In this document: piece after piece, positions 37,861 to 49,923 of the stretch | Position numbering within the stretch: the stretch's first letter is position 1 | Layout of the letters: each line of letters begins with the position of its first letter | NCBI RefSeq assembly: GCF_000220395.1 | Contig: NW_004086297.1 | Span: 1 to 64,000, forward strand | Length of the DNA: 64,000 nucleotides | Direction: 5' to 3' | From: Ichthyophthirius multifiliis | Taxonomy: Eukaryota > Ciliophora > Oligohymenophorea > Hymenostomatida | The notes under the pieces: generated by a model | Database searches by the model: none | What the model was told of the DNA's origin: nothing | Seen by the model: only the letters and a program-made list of their open reading frames with translations | Position numbers and translations under genes: made by a program

Positions 37861-38273
37861 TCATTGATTTGAAATTTCAGTAGATTTTCTGTTCATATTA
37901 TCATACTCTTTTAAATAAAGATCGTATAAAATACTAGTTTAATTAGATCTATAATTTAAACTTGATAAAGCACTAATATCAATTGTACTATTATTTTTAA
38001 GCAGATTATTATTATTAGAAAAAGAGAAAAGAGTATTATTATTATTAATATTAATTTTTAAACTAAGTAGAATATTATTCTAAAGAATTTTTTAAACTTG
38101 TTAAACTATTTTATTTAGATAATTAGAAATCAAAAATTTCATTTATTTAAGTTAAGTCTTCTTCAATTATATTTTCTTCATTTCTATTAATATAATTGTA
38201 TTAATATAAATATGTAAATTATATAAAAAACATATATAAAATTATAAATAATAATATAGATATATATATAAAA

Positions 38274-38318
<45 letters not shown>

Positions 38319-39111
38319 AATTACATTATTTATTATTATTTTATTTTATTTTATGTAATTGAATTATTTATTACTTCTTATATTGTTTAATTATTTATAA
38401 TTATATCTTTTAGTTATTTTATATTTAAGTCTTTATATTTTTCATTTGAATTTATAGTTATTAAGCTTTTTATTAATAAATAGCATTTTATATCGTATTT
38501 TATTTTTATTTAATTAAGTATTTTTTATATATTTTTTCTTAATTAGTCGTTATTTTTTTATAGACTAAACATTTGTAAAATGCATATTCCTAAATCAAAA
38601 ATATCGTTTTAATGTGAAATATTTTATTTTTTAGATGTATTTCTATTTCTATTTCTTTTTCGTTTTTATAATTAAATATACTCATATCTGCTATTTTAAA
38701 TGCTTTTTGTTCAAAAACAAATATATTTTCAATATTTATTGTTCCTTAAGGGATATTAATTATAACTAAAGCATCGAAAACACTTTCAATTAATTTATAT
38801 ATATCAGATTCGGTAAAATAAGATTATGTTTGTTATTTAAATTCAATTAAGTTCTTTAGAGTAAATTATGCTTCTTCAAATTTAATCATTATTTAGTAAT
38901 AATTAGAACACATTTACGTATTTTAGTTAGTTTTTATATCTTTTATTTGCATTATTTGTTTAATGCTTAGATATATTTTTTTATTATGGTATACTTTTTT
39001 TAATTAAAGATCAAAATCTATTTTATTTAAGATTTAAATAATTAAATATTTAGAGTTATCAGATGTGAATTTATTTGAACATTATTGTTATTAAAAAATA
39101 TTATTACCCAT
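37861..39111 (-). CDS. Protein-kinase-like protein, probable pseudokinase, N-myristoylation motif
   Basis: Starts MGNNIFQQQQCSNKF: Gly2 and a nearby Cys suggest N-myristoylation and palmitoylation. A degenerate kinase fold follows. The catalytic loop reads NIPQGTINIENIFVF where active kinases have HRDxKPxN, so the catalytic Asp is missing. The metal-binding motif is KIADMSIF (DFG as DMS). The C-lobe has DIFDLGICILQMFSL and further helices. Between the two lobes the frame changes, by a short intron or an indel near 38.6 kb; another intron with (TA)n lies at 38.2-38.34 kb. It may act as a scaffold or regulator at a membrane. Kinase resemblance is moderate; loss of activity is inferred from the motifs. 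Confidence 0.65.
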
Positions 39112-39874
39112 AAAAAATTATATAATAAATTTTTTTTATAATTATTTTTATTTAAATGAATATTAATAAAATATAATAGTGAATTTAAATTTATAATAAT
39201 TTTATAAATAAATATAAATATATATAAAAATATATAAATATATATAAATATGTATAAATTATATATATAAATTATTATATATTTAAAATTTAATAGTTTT
39301 TTTTTTTACTTATATTTAATTTTTCTAATTTTAAATATTAATCTAAATATTTTTTTTAGTTTTTTTTATAATAATTTAATTAAAAATAAATATTAATTTT
39401 ACTGATATAAAGTTAAATAAAAATATATATATATTTATAATTAAAATGTATTAATAATTACAATAATACTATTATTATATTTAATTTTTAGAAAACAATT
39501 AATCTTAATTATCATAAAATTCTCCATAATCATATGATGACAAACCTAAAATTTTGGAAAATAAATAAATGTAATAAAAAAAGTTCGTTCTTTATAAAAT
39601 TTTTATATAAATTAAAAAAAGCATAATATAAAATATTAAAAATCCATTATAAAAATAAAAAAATATGAAATAATAAATAATAAATATTAATAAAAATGAA
39701 TAATAAAAAATAACTAAAAAAGAAGAAGAATAAAAAATAATTATTTAAGTTGAAAATAAACATTAAAAAAATATTAAATTTTGGTTTTGTTAAAGTTGTT
39801 AAAATTTTAATGATTGGCGAAATTATAAATAATGTACTTTTTGTTAAGATTTAAGAATTAGAGATTATTAAAGG
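39112..39874. other. AT-rich divergent spacer
   Basis: No supported gene. Some TAA/ATG-rich reading at 39.48-39.80 kb could be an upstream exon of the exonuclease gene, but I could not place splice sites. Confidence 0.4.
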
Positions 39875-41113
39875 ATGACTAAATGTCTAAATAAATAACA
39901 TTTTTTTGATTTTTTGTTTTTTATAGATTTCGAATGTAATAATGAAGAAATTATAGAATTTCCTATAATTGTTGTAAATGTAAAAGAATTATAAATAATA
40001 GACACTTTTCATAGTTTTGTAAAGCCTAATAGCAAAATATAGCCTTATATAACTCTATTGACAGGAATAAAATAGATTGATGTAATTAATGCACCTATAT
40101 TAGCCGAAATCATATAAGATGTAGAATTTTTTTTGGCAAAATATACTCAAAATAATAATAAATGTTCAATAGTATTTGATTCTGATAATGATTCTAGATT
40201 TTTATATAATGACTGTAAGAAAAAAGGTATATAAATACCTAATATATTAAATTAATATATAAACATGAAAAATTGCTTTCCTGTTTTAAAGTAAAACAAG
40301 ATACCAAAAAGTTTAAAGGATATGCTAGAATTTTTAATGATGGAATTTTAAGGAAATAAACACTGGGGAATTGACGATGCAAGAAATTAGGCTTTTGTAG
40401 GCATTTAATTAATGAAAAAAGGATATATTTTTGAGGAAAAATAACTTGAAAATATTTCAAATTTTCAAATTTAGAATTAAATAGATTTTTTGGGAGTATA
40501 AAAAATTATTATTTTAGAGTTTTATTTAGATGAGGAAAATATCTAAAATTAAGAATAATAATAAAAAGCTTTTTTAGATTATTATAATGGAGAAAAATAA
40601 GAAAATCAATAATAAAATAATATATAATAAAAGGAGATTTGGAAGAATGTATTGTAGATTTAGTGTAGCGAGGTAAATTTAGTTTGTTTGAAAAATCAAA
40701 ATAAAAAAGTTTTTAATTTTAATGTTAATTAAGGATGCTTTTAGAGCTTTAAAGAAGGGATTTTACTCCTATAGGAATTTATTATACGACTAAATTTATA
40801 AGAATCAAGGTTTTGTGTATTGAGTTCGTGTAGTTATTATAAGAAAATTGTAAAATATATATTTAATTAATTTGATGAAGTTTAAAATTTAAAAGAGTAT
40901 TTAATGTTTTTTGTTTATAGTAAAGATTTACTAAAAAAAAAATTAATAAAAATAATGAAAAAAACTAACATATTAAAAATTATTATTTTTAAAATATATA
41001 AAATAAAAATATTATAGAAATAAAAAATAGTTTTTTAGATATAGTTAAAAGTAATAATTTAAAAATAAACGAAGGAGATATAAAATAATGTAAAATTTGA
41101 AACAAAAAAATGA
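39875..41113 (+). CDS. ERI1: ERI1-like 3'-5' exoribonuclease (DEDDh)
   Basis: Single exon of 412 residues. Visible motifs in order: FFIDFECNNEEIIEFP (Exo I, Asp and Glu), DTFHSFVKP, LLTGIKQIDVINAP, VFDSDNDSRFL (Exo II Asp) and KHWGIDDARNQAF (Exo III His and Asp). This is the layout of ERI1/3'hExo enzymes, which trim histone mRNA, 5.8S rRNA and small-RNA ends. No SAP domain precedes the nuclease. A C-terminal extension of ~200 residues (SEVNLVCLKNQNKKVF, GILLLQEFIIRLNLQ) has no match that I know. In ciliates, which use small RNAs in genome rearrangement, such an enzyme is of interest, but that role is speculation. Confidence 0.87.
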
Positions 41114-42564
41114 ATAAAAATATATACATAAATAAATAATTTTTAAGTTATTAATAAATATTATTAAAAAAATACATATATATATAAAAATATATGTATT
41201 AAAGTATATATATTAGAATATATATATTTTAAATATATATATATATATATATATATATNNNNNNNNNNNNNNNNNNNNNNNNNNNNNNNNNNNNNNNNNN
41301 NNNNNNNNNNNNNNNNNNNNNNNNNNNNNNNNNNNTATATATATATATATATTATTATTATTTTTTATTATTTTTTATTTATTAATTTATTTTTTATTAT
41401 TATTTTCTATAATTTTTTTTTTTTCATTTTAATTATTATTATTTAAATTTTTTTTATTCTTTATTTTATTACGATTTATTTAAAGTTAATTTTTAAGTTT
41501 TTTTTTCTATAAAGCATATTTATAATGAATATTTTAGGTTTAATATAATGAAACATTAATTTTTATCTTATTTTTATTATTTAATATATATAATTAATCA
41601 TTATTAATAAAATATATACTTTACTTTTATAAATTTGTTGATGAAACATTATTTTTTAGTCCATGAATTTTTTCACTTTTTATTTAATAAATTTTTAAAT
41701 TTCTTATAATTATATATAATTTTAATATATATCTATTAATTTTTTAAAAGTATTCATAATTAAACATAATTAAGATAAAATATAGAAAGTTTATTTAATT
41801 AAATTATTTTATTATAAATTCTTTAAAAAAATTAAGAAATATACAGCCAAGTATCTTTAAAAAAAATGTTTATTAAACGTATTAATTTATATTTTATATT
41901 TCAATGTTTTTTACTTTGCTTTTTTTTTTTATATGCTTATAAATGTTATTTTAATTTTATTATTACATGATTAGCTTTTATTTATCGGAGTTTTATAGCA
42001 GTAATTATTGTATTTATATGAGATGTTTCCATTATTATTTTTTAAAAGGAAAGGTCTGCTAAGTTTATTTATTTTTTTCAGTTTTTTGAATTTGATTTTT
42101 CTTTTTATCGATTGAATTTTTTGAATTTATTTAGCTTTAGAATACTATTTTATTATTAATTTAAAATGTTTTTTAATGAGACGAGACTATTTTATATAAT
42201 TCATTTTTTATTACACTACTTTTTTTAATTTATGTACATTTTAGATTGAATTTGTTTTTATTGCCTTTTTATATACTTTAACATTATTAAAGATTTCCTT
42301 TTTTAATAAAATTATTATTTTATTTATTTATTATTTTTTTATAAAAAAGCATTACATATTTAATTTTTATAGAAATGTATTTAAATTTATATATATATAT
42401 ATATTAAAATATTAATATTTATTTTTATTTAAAAATTTAGATTTTATTTAAAAATATATTTTTATTTATTTAATAATTATCAAAATAAAAAAATATATTA
42501 TTTTATATATATATATATATTAATTAGATATTCAATAAATTTTTTTTTTTTTTAATATAAAATA
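41114..42564. other. AT-rich spacer containing assembly gap
   Basis: TA repeats flank the gap. A long minus-strand frame without TGA (from ATG at 42204 leftwards, starting MNYIKQSRLIKKHFKL) exists but is Lys/Ile-rich with background composition, so I do not call it a gene. Confidence 0.4.
41259..41335. other. Assembly gap (77 N) inside (TA)n
   Basis: Seventy-seven Ns bounded on both sides by TA dinucleotide runs (about 41238-41258 and 41336-41351). The gap is therefore probably an unresolved dinucleotide tract; its real length is unknown. Confidence 0.95.
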
Positions 42565-45350
42565 ATGTAAGAAAGTAAATTTGAATCAAAAGATTATTAT
42601 ATATAAATTGAAACTGAATATTATTAAATATAAAATTTAGCAATTATATAGGATGCATTTTAATTTAATTTAGACGAACGTTTAGTTTCAATAGCTAAAT
42701 TTGGAGGGCCAATAGCCATATATTAAAATCCAAGTAGAAGAGATTTATTTAAATAGACTGATTTAACAAAAGAAAACATATGTTTTTATGCAAATAACGG
42801 GGATTTAATTAATAAATGTTAATTTAAATGTGAAAATAATTAAATTATAGTAGGATTTGATTTTTCAGAAGATGAATTACTAGTAATTTTGTTGTAAAAT
42901 GGTATATATTTTTTAATAGATCCTTTTATTAATTCAATAAAACCAATAAAAAATTTGTTGTAAATACATTTTTTGAAAATGATGAAATTTAAAGTTGTAA
43001 AGTAATTATTAAAATTTTTAATTTATTTAAAATAAAAAATTAAGATTTAAGATAATAGTATGGCATATTTTACAAAAAGTTAAACATTTTATTTAATAAA
43101 TGATATAAAAAATCCTTAAACAGATAAAATAATATAAATTAATGAATAAATAAAGCCTTAAAAATGGATTTTTTTAAAAACAGAATTAATATTTTATAAT
43201 TAAAATGAAATTTAAAATTATAAAATAAATAATAATAATAATAATACTGATAACAATAAAAATAATATTTAAATAATTTAAAAAAATATTAATGTTTACT
43301 TAATGTAAAGTTTTTAAAGAAAAATATTTGCTTTTTTATAGTTAAATGAACGTGAATAATAATGGATTATTAATGTTTATGAAATAGAAAATTAAACATA
43401 ATAATATTAAATTATAGTTTAAAACATGTATATATTATATAAAAAATAATAATAGAATATAGAAGAAGATCAAATGTAAAAGATTAATAAAAATAATAAT
43501 ATAAAAAATATAAATATATATATTTAAATATATTTACTTTTATTTTATTATAAAATAGATAAAATTTATTAATATAACTATTTTTTATTAATGAAACTAC
43601 AATCTTAATAAATATTCAAAAAACTGGTTTTTTCTTAATTCCATTAAAATCCTAAACTTAAAAATATCTTGCTTCATAAGAGTCCTATGTTTTCCTCCAA
43701 GAAATCGACGGTTTAAAACTTCTTACTGAATCTCAAAATCTAATTTTAAGAAAAGTACCATAATCTCACGTTAACATATTCGAGCCAATATCTATTCATC
43801 CAGCCGCCTTATTGTTTGAAGCATTTCAATCTCTGCAAAATAAAGACCCTTTAAATGACGAAGACATTCGAAATGATAACTAAAGCCTTTTTATAGCAGT
43901 TTTAGACTGCATAGAGGCATCTAAATATGAAATCGGTATCTAAGAATAGGCCTTATTATTAAAAGCAGCTTCTTACGGGAAGATGTTTTTGTAATGTGGG
44001 AGGGAAAATAAACAAGAGAATATTTAAATAGGTGAAGTTTGTAAAATACTGAGGATTTTAAATGCTTTAAGGAGTTAATTTTTTCATAGAACTATGACTT
44101 ATTATTAGTTCAAAGGGCTATAATAGGAAAATCTAGTTAAAATTTTAATGAGATATAATTTACATTATTTGGCTAGTGAAATTATATAATTTTTGAAGTT
44201 TCATGAAAGCCTTTAAAGCCTAGTTCATTTACATTGGGCTGGAGAGAAAGTTTAAGACGAAAAAATAAGCAATGAAGTGCTTTTAGCGGAAAAAATATAT
44301 AAGAAAACATAATTTATTAAAGATATATAGTACTTCGAAATCGCTCAAAAAGCCTTAGATGTTGGAAAAGTGAATTTGGCGGTAAAATTGTTGGATTACG
44401 AGAAGAATTTGGAAAAGAAAGTCGAAGTTTTAGTCTGGATTTTTGAGAATAATAGTCTATGAAGCGCTTTTTTTGGAAAGAATTATAGAAGAATGCGTTT
44501 TGAGTTAAAATTCGGAATGTGTGTTTTTTTTGGTCGGCTTTTTGTGGAATTTTAAGGGGATTTCAGTGGATTCGAAGTGGAAGTTTTTCATGAAAAATGT
44601 TATTTTGGAAAACATCTTGGACTATATTTACTTGGAAATTAATTGTTTTCTGAAGCGGTTAATTTCTGGAGAGTTTAAGGGGACTTTCTAAAGGCTGGCT
44701 TGGTTTGGATTTAGAAGTGTTTGGGAGAAAATAAAGCTTTTTTGGAAGGTTTAAAGGATGTTGTAGGTGTTTTTTTTGAGGAAAATGGCGGGTAAGGGGA
44801 TAAGTTTTATAGAGGCTTCGTAAGTGAGCTTTATTAGGGAATTTAGGGGGTTGTAGAAGAGGAAAATAAGGGGTTTTTTAAAGAAAATTTGGGTGTTTTT
44901 TCGATTAATGAACACTATTTGAAGAAGAAAATGATTATTGGGGAGAAAAACGAGAAGGAAATTAATAAAATAACAAAGAGCTTGGGGATTGGGGAAAAAA
45001 GATTAGGCTTAATTAAGATTAGAGTGTTTTTGGAAAAGGGAAAAGTTGATGAAATCGAGAATTTAGTTGAAAATTTAAATAGAAAGAAATAAATTATTCC
45101 ATATGAAATTGTTGGAGATTTTTTAATTAAAAAAGGATTTTTTAAAGAAGGACTTTAATTAATTTAAAAAATGAATGATTTTGAAGAAATGAACTAGATT
45201 TTATTTAGAATCGGATAATAAAAATTAGCTGTTTAGAATGCAGTTTAGAAAAAAAACAGAGGATTATTATTATAATTAAAATCTTAGATTTTTAATGATA
45301 AAGAATTATTAGAATTAATTGATTAATAATTAAATTTAATTAAAAAATGA
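42565..45350 (+). CDS. VPS16: VPS16, core subunit of HOPS/CORVET tethering complexes
   Basis: The N-terminal beta-propeller region carries SIAKFGGPIAIYQNPSRR, ENICFYANNGDLI and FDFSEDELLVILLQNGIYF. Then come VFLQEIDGLKLLTESQ and ISIHPAALLFEAFQSL, and the alpha-solenoid typical of Vps16 (LLLKAASYGKMFL, YFEIAQKALDVGKVNLAVKL, KRLGLIKIRVFLEKGK, EGLQLIQKMNDFEEM). VPS16 binds VPS33 and acts in vesicle tethering and fusion at endosomes, lysosomes or vacuoles. Breaks: an in-frame TGA at 44460 caused by one extra base (the family expects NNSLEALFLERIIEE), a compensating base loss near 44690, and frame ambiguity at 42.93-43.05 kb. One or more introns lie near 43.3-43.6 kb. Sense-strand composition switches from C-leaning to strongly G-rich along the gene. 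Confidence 0.88.
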
Positions 45351-45774
45351 AATTTTTTTGTTTTTATTTTCTTATTATATATATAAATATTACTTTTTTT
45401 ATTTATTTTTTTCATTTCTAAAAAAAAAAACGAAGAAGAAGAAGAAGGCAAAAATCTATTTGTTTTTTTATGAGTTTTTTTTTATTTTTTAAACAAAAAA
45501 ATAATAAATATAAATGAAAAATTTAAAATATTAAAAAGTAATATGTTTGTTTATTTTAATATATTTTTATAGATGTTTTATATATATTTTTAATGAATTT
45601 TTTTTATTTATTTTATTTTTAAATTTTTTTTTTTTTTTTTTTTTTAATAATATTTATTTATTTTTTTCATTCTAAAAAAAAAATATATATATAATTACAA
45701 AAAAAAAAAAAAAACAATATAATATATTTTTATATATATATAAAAAAAAATATATAAATAAATATTTTTATTTT
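45351..45774. other. AT-rich spacer between convergent genes
   Basis: Long T runs (about 45619-45645) and A runs; no feature recognised. Confidence 0.5.
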
Positions 45775-46738
45775 TCATAAAACTTTCTACTCTGTAAAAG
45801 CTTAATAAGTACTTTTTTATAAATTCGAAGTTAATAATTCCTATAATCTTTAAAAATCGGTTCTTAATCTAATATTTTCTGAATTTTTTTCCCTCATTTT
45901 TTTCTCGAGAAGTTAAATTCTGTCTTTATTTTGTTAATTTTTTTCCTAAAATTCATCTCTAAAAACATTAAAATTATCTTCTAAATTTTATTTGTCTATT
46001 TATTCTTTTTATTCAGTTTCATCATTTTAATCTTTTTATTTCTTTAATTCTTTTTCTAATTCAGAAATTAAATTTTCCTTATTTTCTATATCATGACATT
46101 GTTTTTCTATATACATCTCGAATTCTTCGTTATTTAAATTTAAATTCTCATTTTCTACTTTTAATCTTCTTAACTAATAATATATCTCGTTAATATTTTC
46201 CATTGTTTCTTTATAATGCTATAGATGATTTTATATACATTCTTGTGTTTTTCTCTCGTTTTAAAACTTTTCTTGCTCTATATTGTTCATATTCTTCTCT
46301 AGTAAGTTAAATTATTATAAATATTACTAATATGTACTCTCTTTTAATTTTTCTACGAGTTCTTTAGCATCATCTTTGGTCTCGTATTCTTTTTTTAGAA
46401 TATAATCGTTTAATTTGTTAATTTCGAAAAGAGATTCGTCACAGTGTTTAGATTTTAAACGAAGGTTTTAAAGTATTTCTTCACATTTTTCGGTGTTTTC
46501 GAAATCTATTTCTTTAGCTTTTCTAATATTTTCGTCAGCTACGTTTAAAAGTTCACTTTAGAATTATTTATCGAGTTCTCTTATTTTGTTTTCTTATAAT
46601 TTTAGCTATTCATGCATTTTGTATTATTATTGTTATTTTTAATTTTCATAATCCTTTAATTATCTCTCAGTTTTTAATAAATCTTATCTTAGTATATCTA
46701 TATTGTTAAGATAAAAAGAAATTTAAATATAATTATAT

Positions 46739-46770
<32 letters not shown>

Positions 46771-47317
46771 ATTATTTTTTTATTTATTTAATATACTATT
46801 ATAATTTGATAATTCTTAAAATTCTTCTTCTTATATTTACTTTTTTTAAGCTTTTTCTTATATATTTTATTTTAGATTTCTTATATTTTTTTAAAAATTA
46901 TCTTTATATTGTAAACCTAAAATTCTCTAATCTTCTATTTAGTTTTCTAAATGACCTATTATATTAATATTTTCTTTACCTGAGTATATATTTTACTATA
47001 TATTATTTTATCTGTTATCAATTTATATATATTATTATTATATAGGTTATTATTATTAATATATATTAGATAAATCTCTTTCATTTAAACTTGAAAATGC
47101 ATTATTTAAATTTTATTATATATTTCCTTATATATTTTTATTTTATAAATAAACTCCTCCTTCTTAATTATTATTTAATATATATTATATTTATTTATGA
47201 AGATCTTCAGATATTCCGTTTCCTGATAATTCAATATTTACTATATTTGGATTGTCCTATATAGCTGATAAAATAGCTCTTCCACCATTATTTCCTATTT
47301 CATTCCATCTTTTTTTT

Positions 47318-47382
<65 letters not shown>

Positions 47383-47873
47383 TATAGTAATATGCCTTAA
47401 ATCTAAAGAAATTAAAGTTTAATTGTTTCTTATAATATTAGATATGATATGCGCTCCTGTTGCATTTATTTTATTATTTTTTAAATCTAAATGACTTATA
47501 GATCTATTATTCACTAATAAAGCATATAAAGATTCTAAACCTGACAAATCAGGAAGTCCTAGTTTATTCCATTCTACATTTAAAGATTTTAATTAGAAAT
47601 TATTCCTTAATGAATTAAATATTTAAGCAAAACCTATTGCAGATATATTATTTCCTTTCAAATCTATTATATTTATTTAATTTTGAGTTTTTAGAAAAGC
47701 AGATAATTCAAATGCACCTTCATCTCCAATGTACATTTCGGGTAAGGAAATACGGTTAGTGACAGATTGGCGTTATAATATTTATATTAAATTAGATTAT
47801 TGATTTTATTATTATTATTATATTGGCATTATTATTCTTTATGGTTAATATATTTATTATTAAGTTCTATTAT
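45775..47873 (-). CDS. LRRC45: LRRC45-like leucine-rich repeat/coiled-coil protein
   Basis: N-terminal ribonuclease-inhibitor-type leucine-rich repeats: IGDEGAFELSAFL, INIIDLKGNNISAIG, LKSLNVEWNKLGLPDL, ISHLDLKNNKINATGA, SLDLRWNEIGNNGG and VNIELSGNGISEDL. These are followed by a long Glu/Lys/Gln coiled coil ending LRTDFQRLQELLTSNLQ. The order and the repeat wording match LRRC45, which in animals links centrioles and supports cilium assembly; a basal-body role here is inference. The intron at 47309-47395 (87 bp, nearly all TA repeats) begins GC rather than GT, and splicing it restores LDLRWNEIG exactly. Another intron lies near 46.73-46.80 kb. The start is uncertain: the frame is open to about 47.87 kb, while the first in-frame ATG is at 47736. 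Confidence 0.82.
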
Positions 47874-48025
47874 ACATTTTTTTTTAATTTTTTTTTTAAT
47901 TTTTTTTTAAAAAAAAAAATACAAATATTTTTTAAGTTTTAATAATTTTTTTTTTTGTAAATAAAAAAATATAAAATATATTTATTGTTATATATAAATT
48001 TAATTTTTATTTTTATTTTTTTTGT

Positions 48026-49441
48026 TCAAATTTCTTAAATTTTAGTTGTCTAATTTTCATAATATTATTCTTATTTTTTATTTTTCTAAACGAATTTTTC
48101 CATATAATTTTTTCTATTCTACAAAATCCTATCAACAATTTAATTCACATTAATATTATAACTAGACTACACCTATTAAAATTTCCCCATTTCCTTCGGC
48201 ACTCTATAGGGATCATCACTAATTGGACATTCCATTTTCCCAATACTACCCGAAACAACCAAATCAATATTAAAAATGTCCATCATTTTTACATTAATAT
48301 CCCAAGGTGCTCCAATAATAACTTCATCAACATACTTAATAGCTAATATTGATAAAACCCTTTCCTACAAAGATAATATAGGAAAACTATTTCCTTTTTT
48401 ATCAGAAATTACATCATCATCATGTAAACCTACAATAAGATAATTTCCAAATTCCTTAGCTTTTTACAATGTAGAAATATGTCCTATATGTATCATATCA
48501 AAAGAACCGTCTATATATATAATTTTATCACCAACTTTCGGTTCTTGATTTCCTTAAGAAAATTGCCTTATTCTTTTCGTAGTATTCATAAGTTTAACTT
48601 TTTAGACTTATTTTTCATTTATATATATATTATTATTTGAATCTTTTTTATTTTATTCCTCTTCCTCTTAATATAAATCGCCTATTTTACTTGCTTCTAG
48701 GCCTTATTCTCCTGACATTTTTCGAATTTTTTTAATATTTAAGCTCGGCTCAGTTTTAGTCATTAATAAAAGTCTTCCCACTATATCTGTAGTGGATATT
48801 CCTTCTGTTCTTTTAAACATTACAAACCTTCCTTTTTCTTTAAATTCCCAATATTAATCTCTTCCATCAGGTAATAAAATCATATCGTCACCATGTGCTA
48901 CGTGAGAGCAGTTTAATTAATCTAAAAGTTCTAAAGAAGGGTCATATGGCGCGTTTTCGAATATTTCGTCAACCCATTTACAGGCTCTTGCTATACCTAC
49001 TCTTTCCTCGTAATTTAAGACAGGAGGACCTTTTCGTTTCAGAACTTCTTCCTAAGAAACTACTCCTAATACTAGAGTTTCGCAAAGTTATTTAGCTTAT
49101 CTAATGGCGTTAAAATGACCAGAATGAGTCAAATCAAATACTCCGTCTACATATAATCTTTTTACTTTAGGAAGCTTTAAAGGAGGATATAATGGAATTT
49201 AAATAATTTTTTATTCAGATTATTTCAATTAGGTGTAGTGGAAGTTTAGAAAATCATTTAATTAAGCAATTTTTATATCGGCGTCTTTTTAAAGTTAAAG
49301 ATTATTTATTTAATTTGATATTTAATAAATGTGATCTAAAAATTATTATTCTTTAAATTTATCAGAAGTTATTAATCGATTTAAAATTAAAGTTAAAAGA
49401 GAACAATAATTTTATAAATCATTAGTGTTTTAAGTATTCAT
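48026..49441 (-). CDS. PCYT2: Ethanolamine-phosphate cytidylyltransferase
   Basis: Makes CDP-ethanolamine in the Kennedy pathway for phosphatidylethanolamine, on the cytosolic side. Single exon, 471 residues, ATG to TGA. Two cytidylyltransferase domains are present as in eukaryotic PCYT2/ECT1. The first has VDGVFDLTHSGHFNAI, KRKGPPVLNYEERV, ENAPYDPSLELL, HVAHGDDMILLPDGRD and the catalytic RTEGISTTDIVGR. The second has IDGSFDMIHIGHISTL, YLIVGLHDDDVI and YVDEVIIGAPWDINV. A ~90-residue Asn/Gln-rich N-terminal extension precedes domain 1. No introns. Identification is strong. Confidence 0.95.
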
Positions 49442-49923
49442 TTTTAAATTTAATGATTTATGATTAAATATAAATGAATATAAGGTAAATGTAAATTATT
49501 ATATTTATAAAAATAAATAATGTTTATATAAATATATATATATATATAAATATATATTGTTTTATTTTTAAATATATATATTTATATTTATTTTATTTTT
49601 ATTTATAATAATTTATATTTAATTATATCTTTTTTTATAAAGAATATGTCTTTTTTTTTAATTTTTAATATTTATAAATATATATTTATTTTCTTTTTTA
49701 TTTAAATATTTAAAATACAATATGTAATATAAGTTATTTAATATATAAATATATAATTTAATTATTTAAAATAATTTAATTAAAATTTTTAGAAATTCAA
49801 ACACTTTAAAAATAAAGTTCTAATATATTTATTTTATTCAATTTTATTCATTAAACATATAATATATAATGTTATTTATATATATATTATCACAATTAAT
49901 TATTATCAATATACTAACAATTT
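49442..49923. other. AT-rich spacer
   Basis: TA runs and homopolymers; no supported feature. Contains the probable PCYT2 promoter and the 3' flank of the zinc-knuckle gene. Confidence 0.5.

Noticed and set aside
41424-42204. Long minus-strand frame without TGA
   Set aside because: Lys/Ile/Asn composition matches random AT-rich DNA; with TGA the only stop, such open runs are expected by chance.
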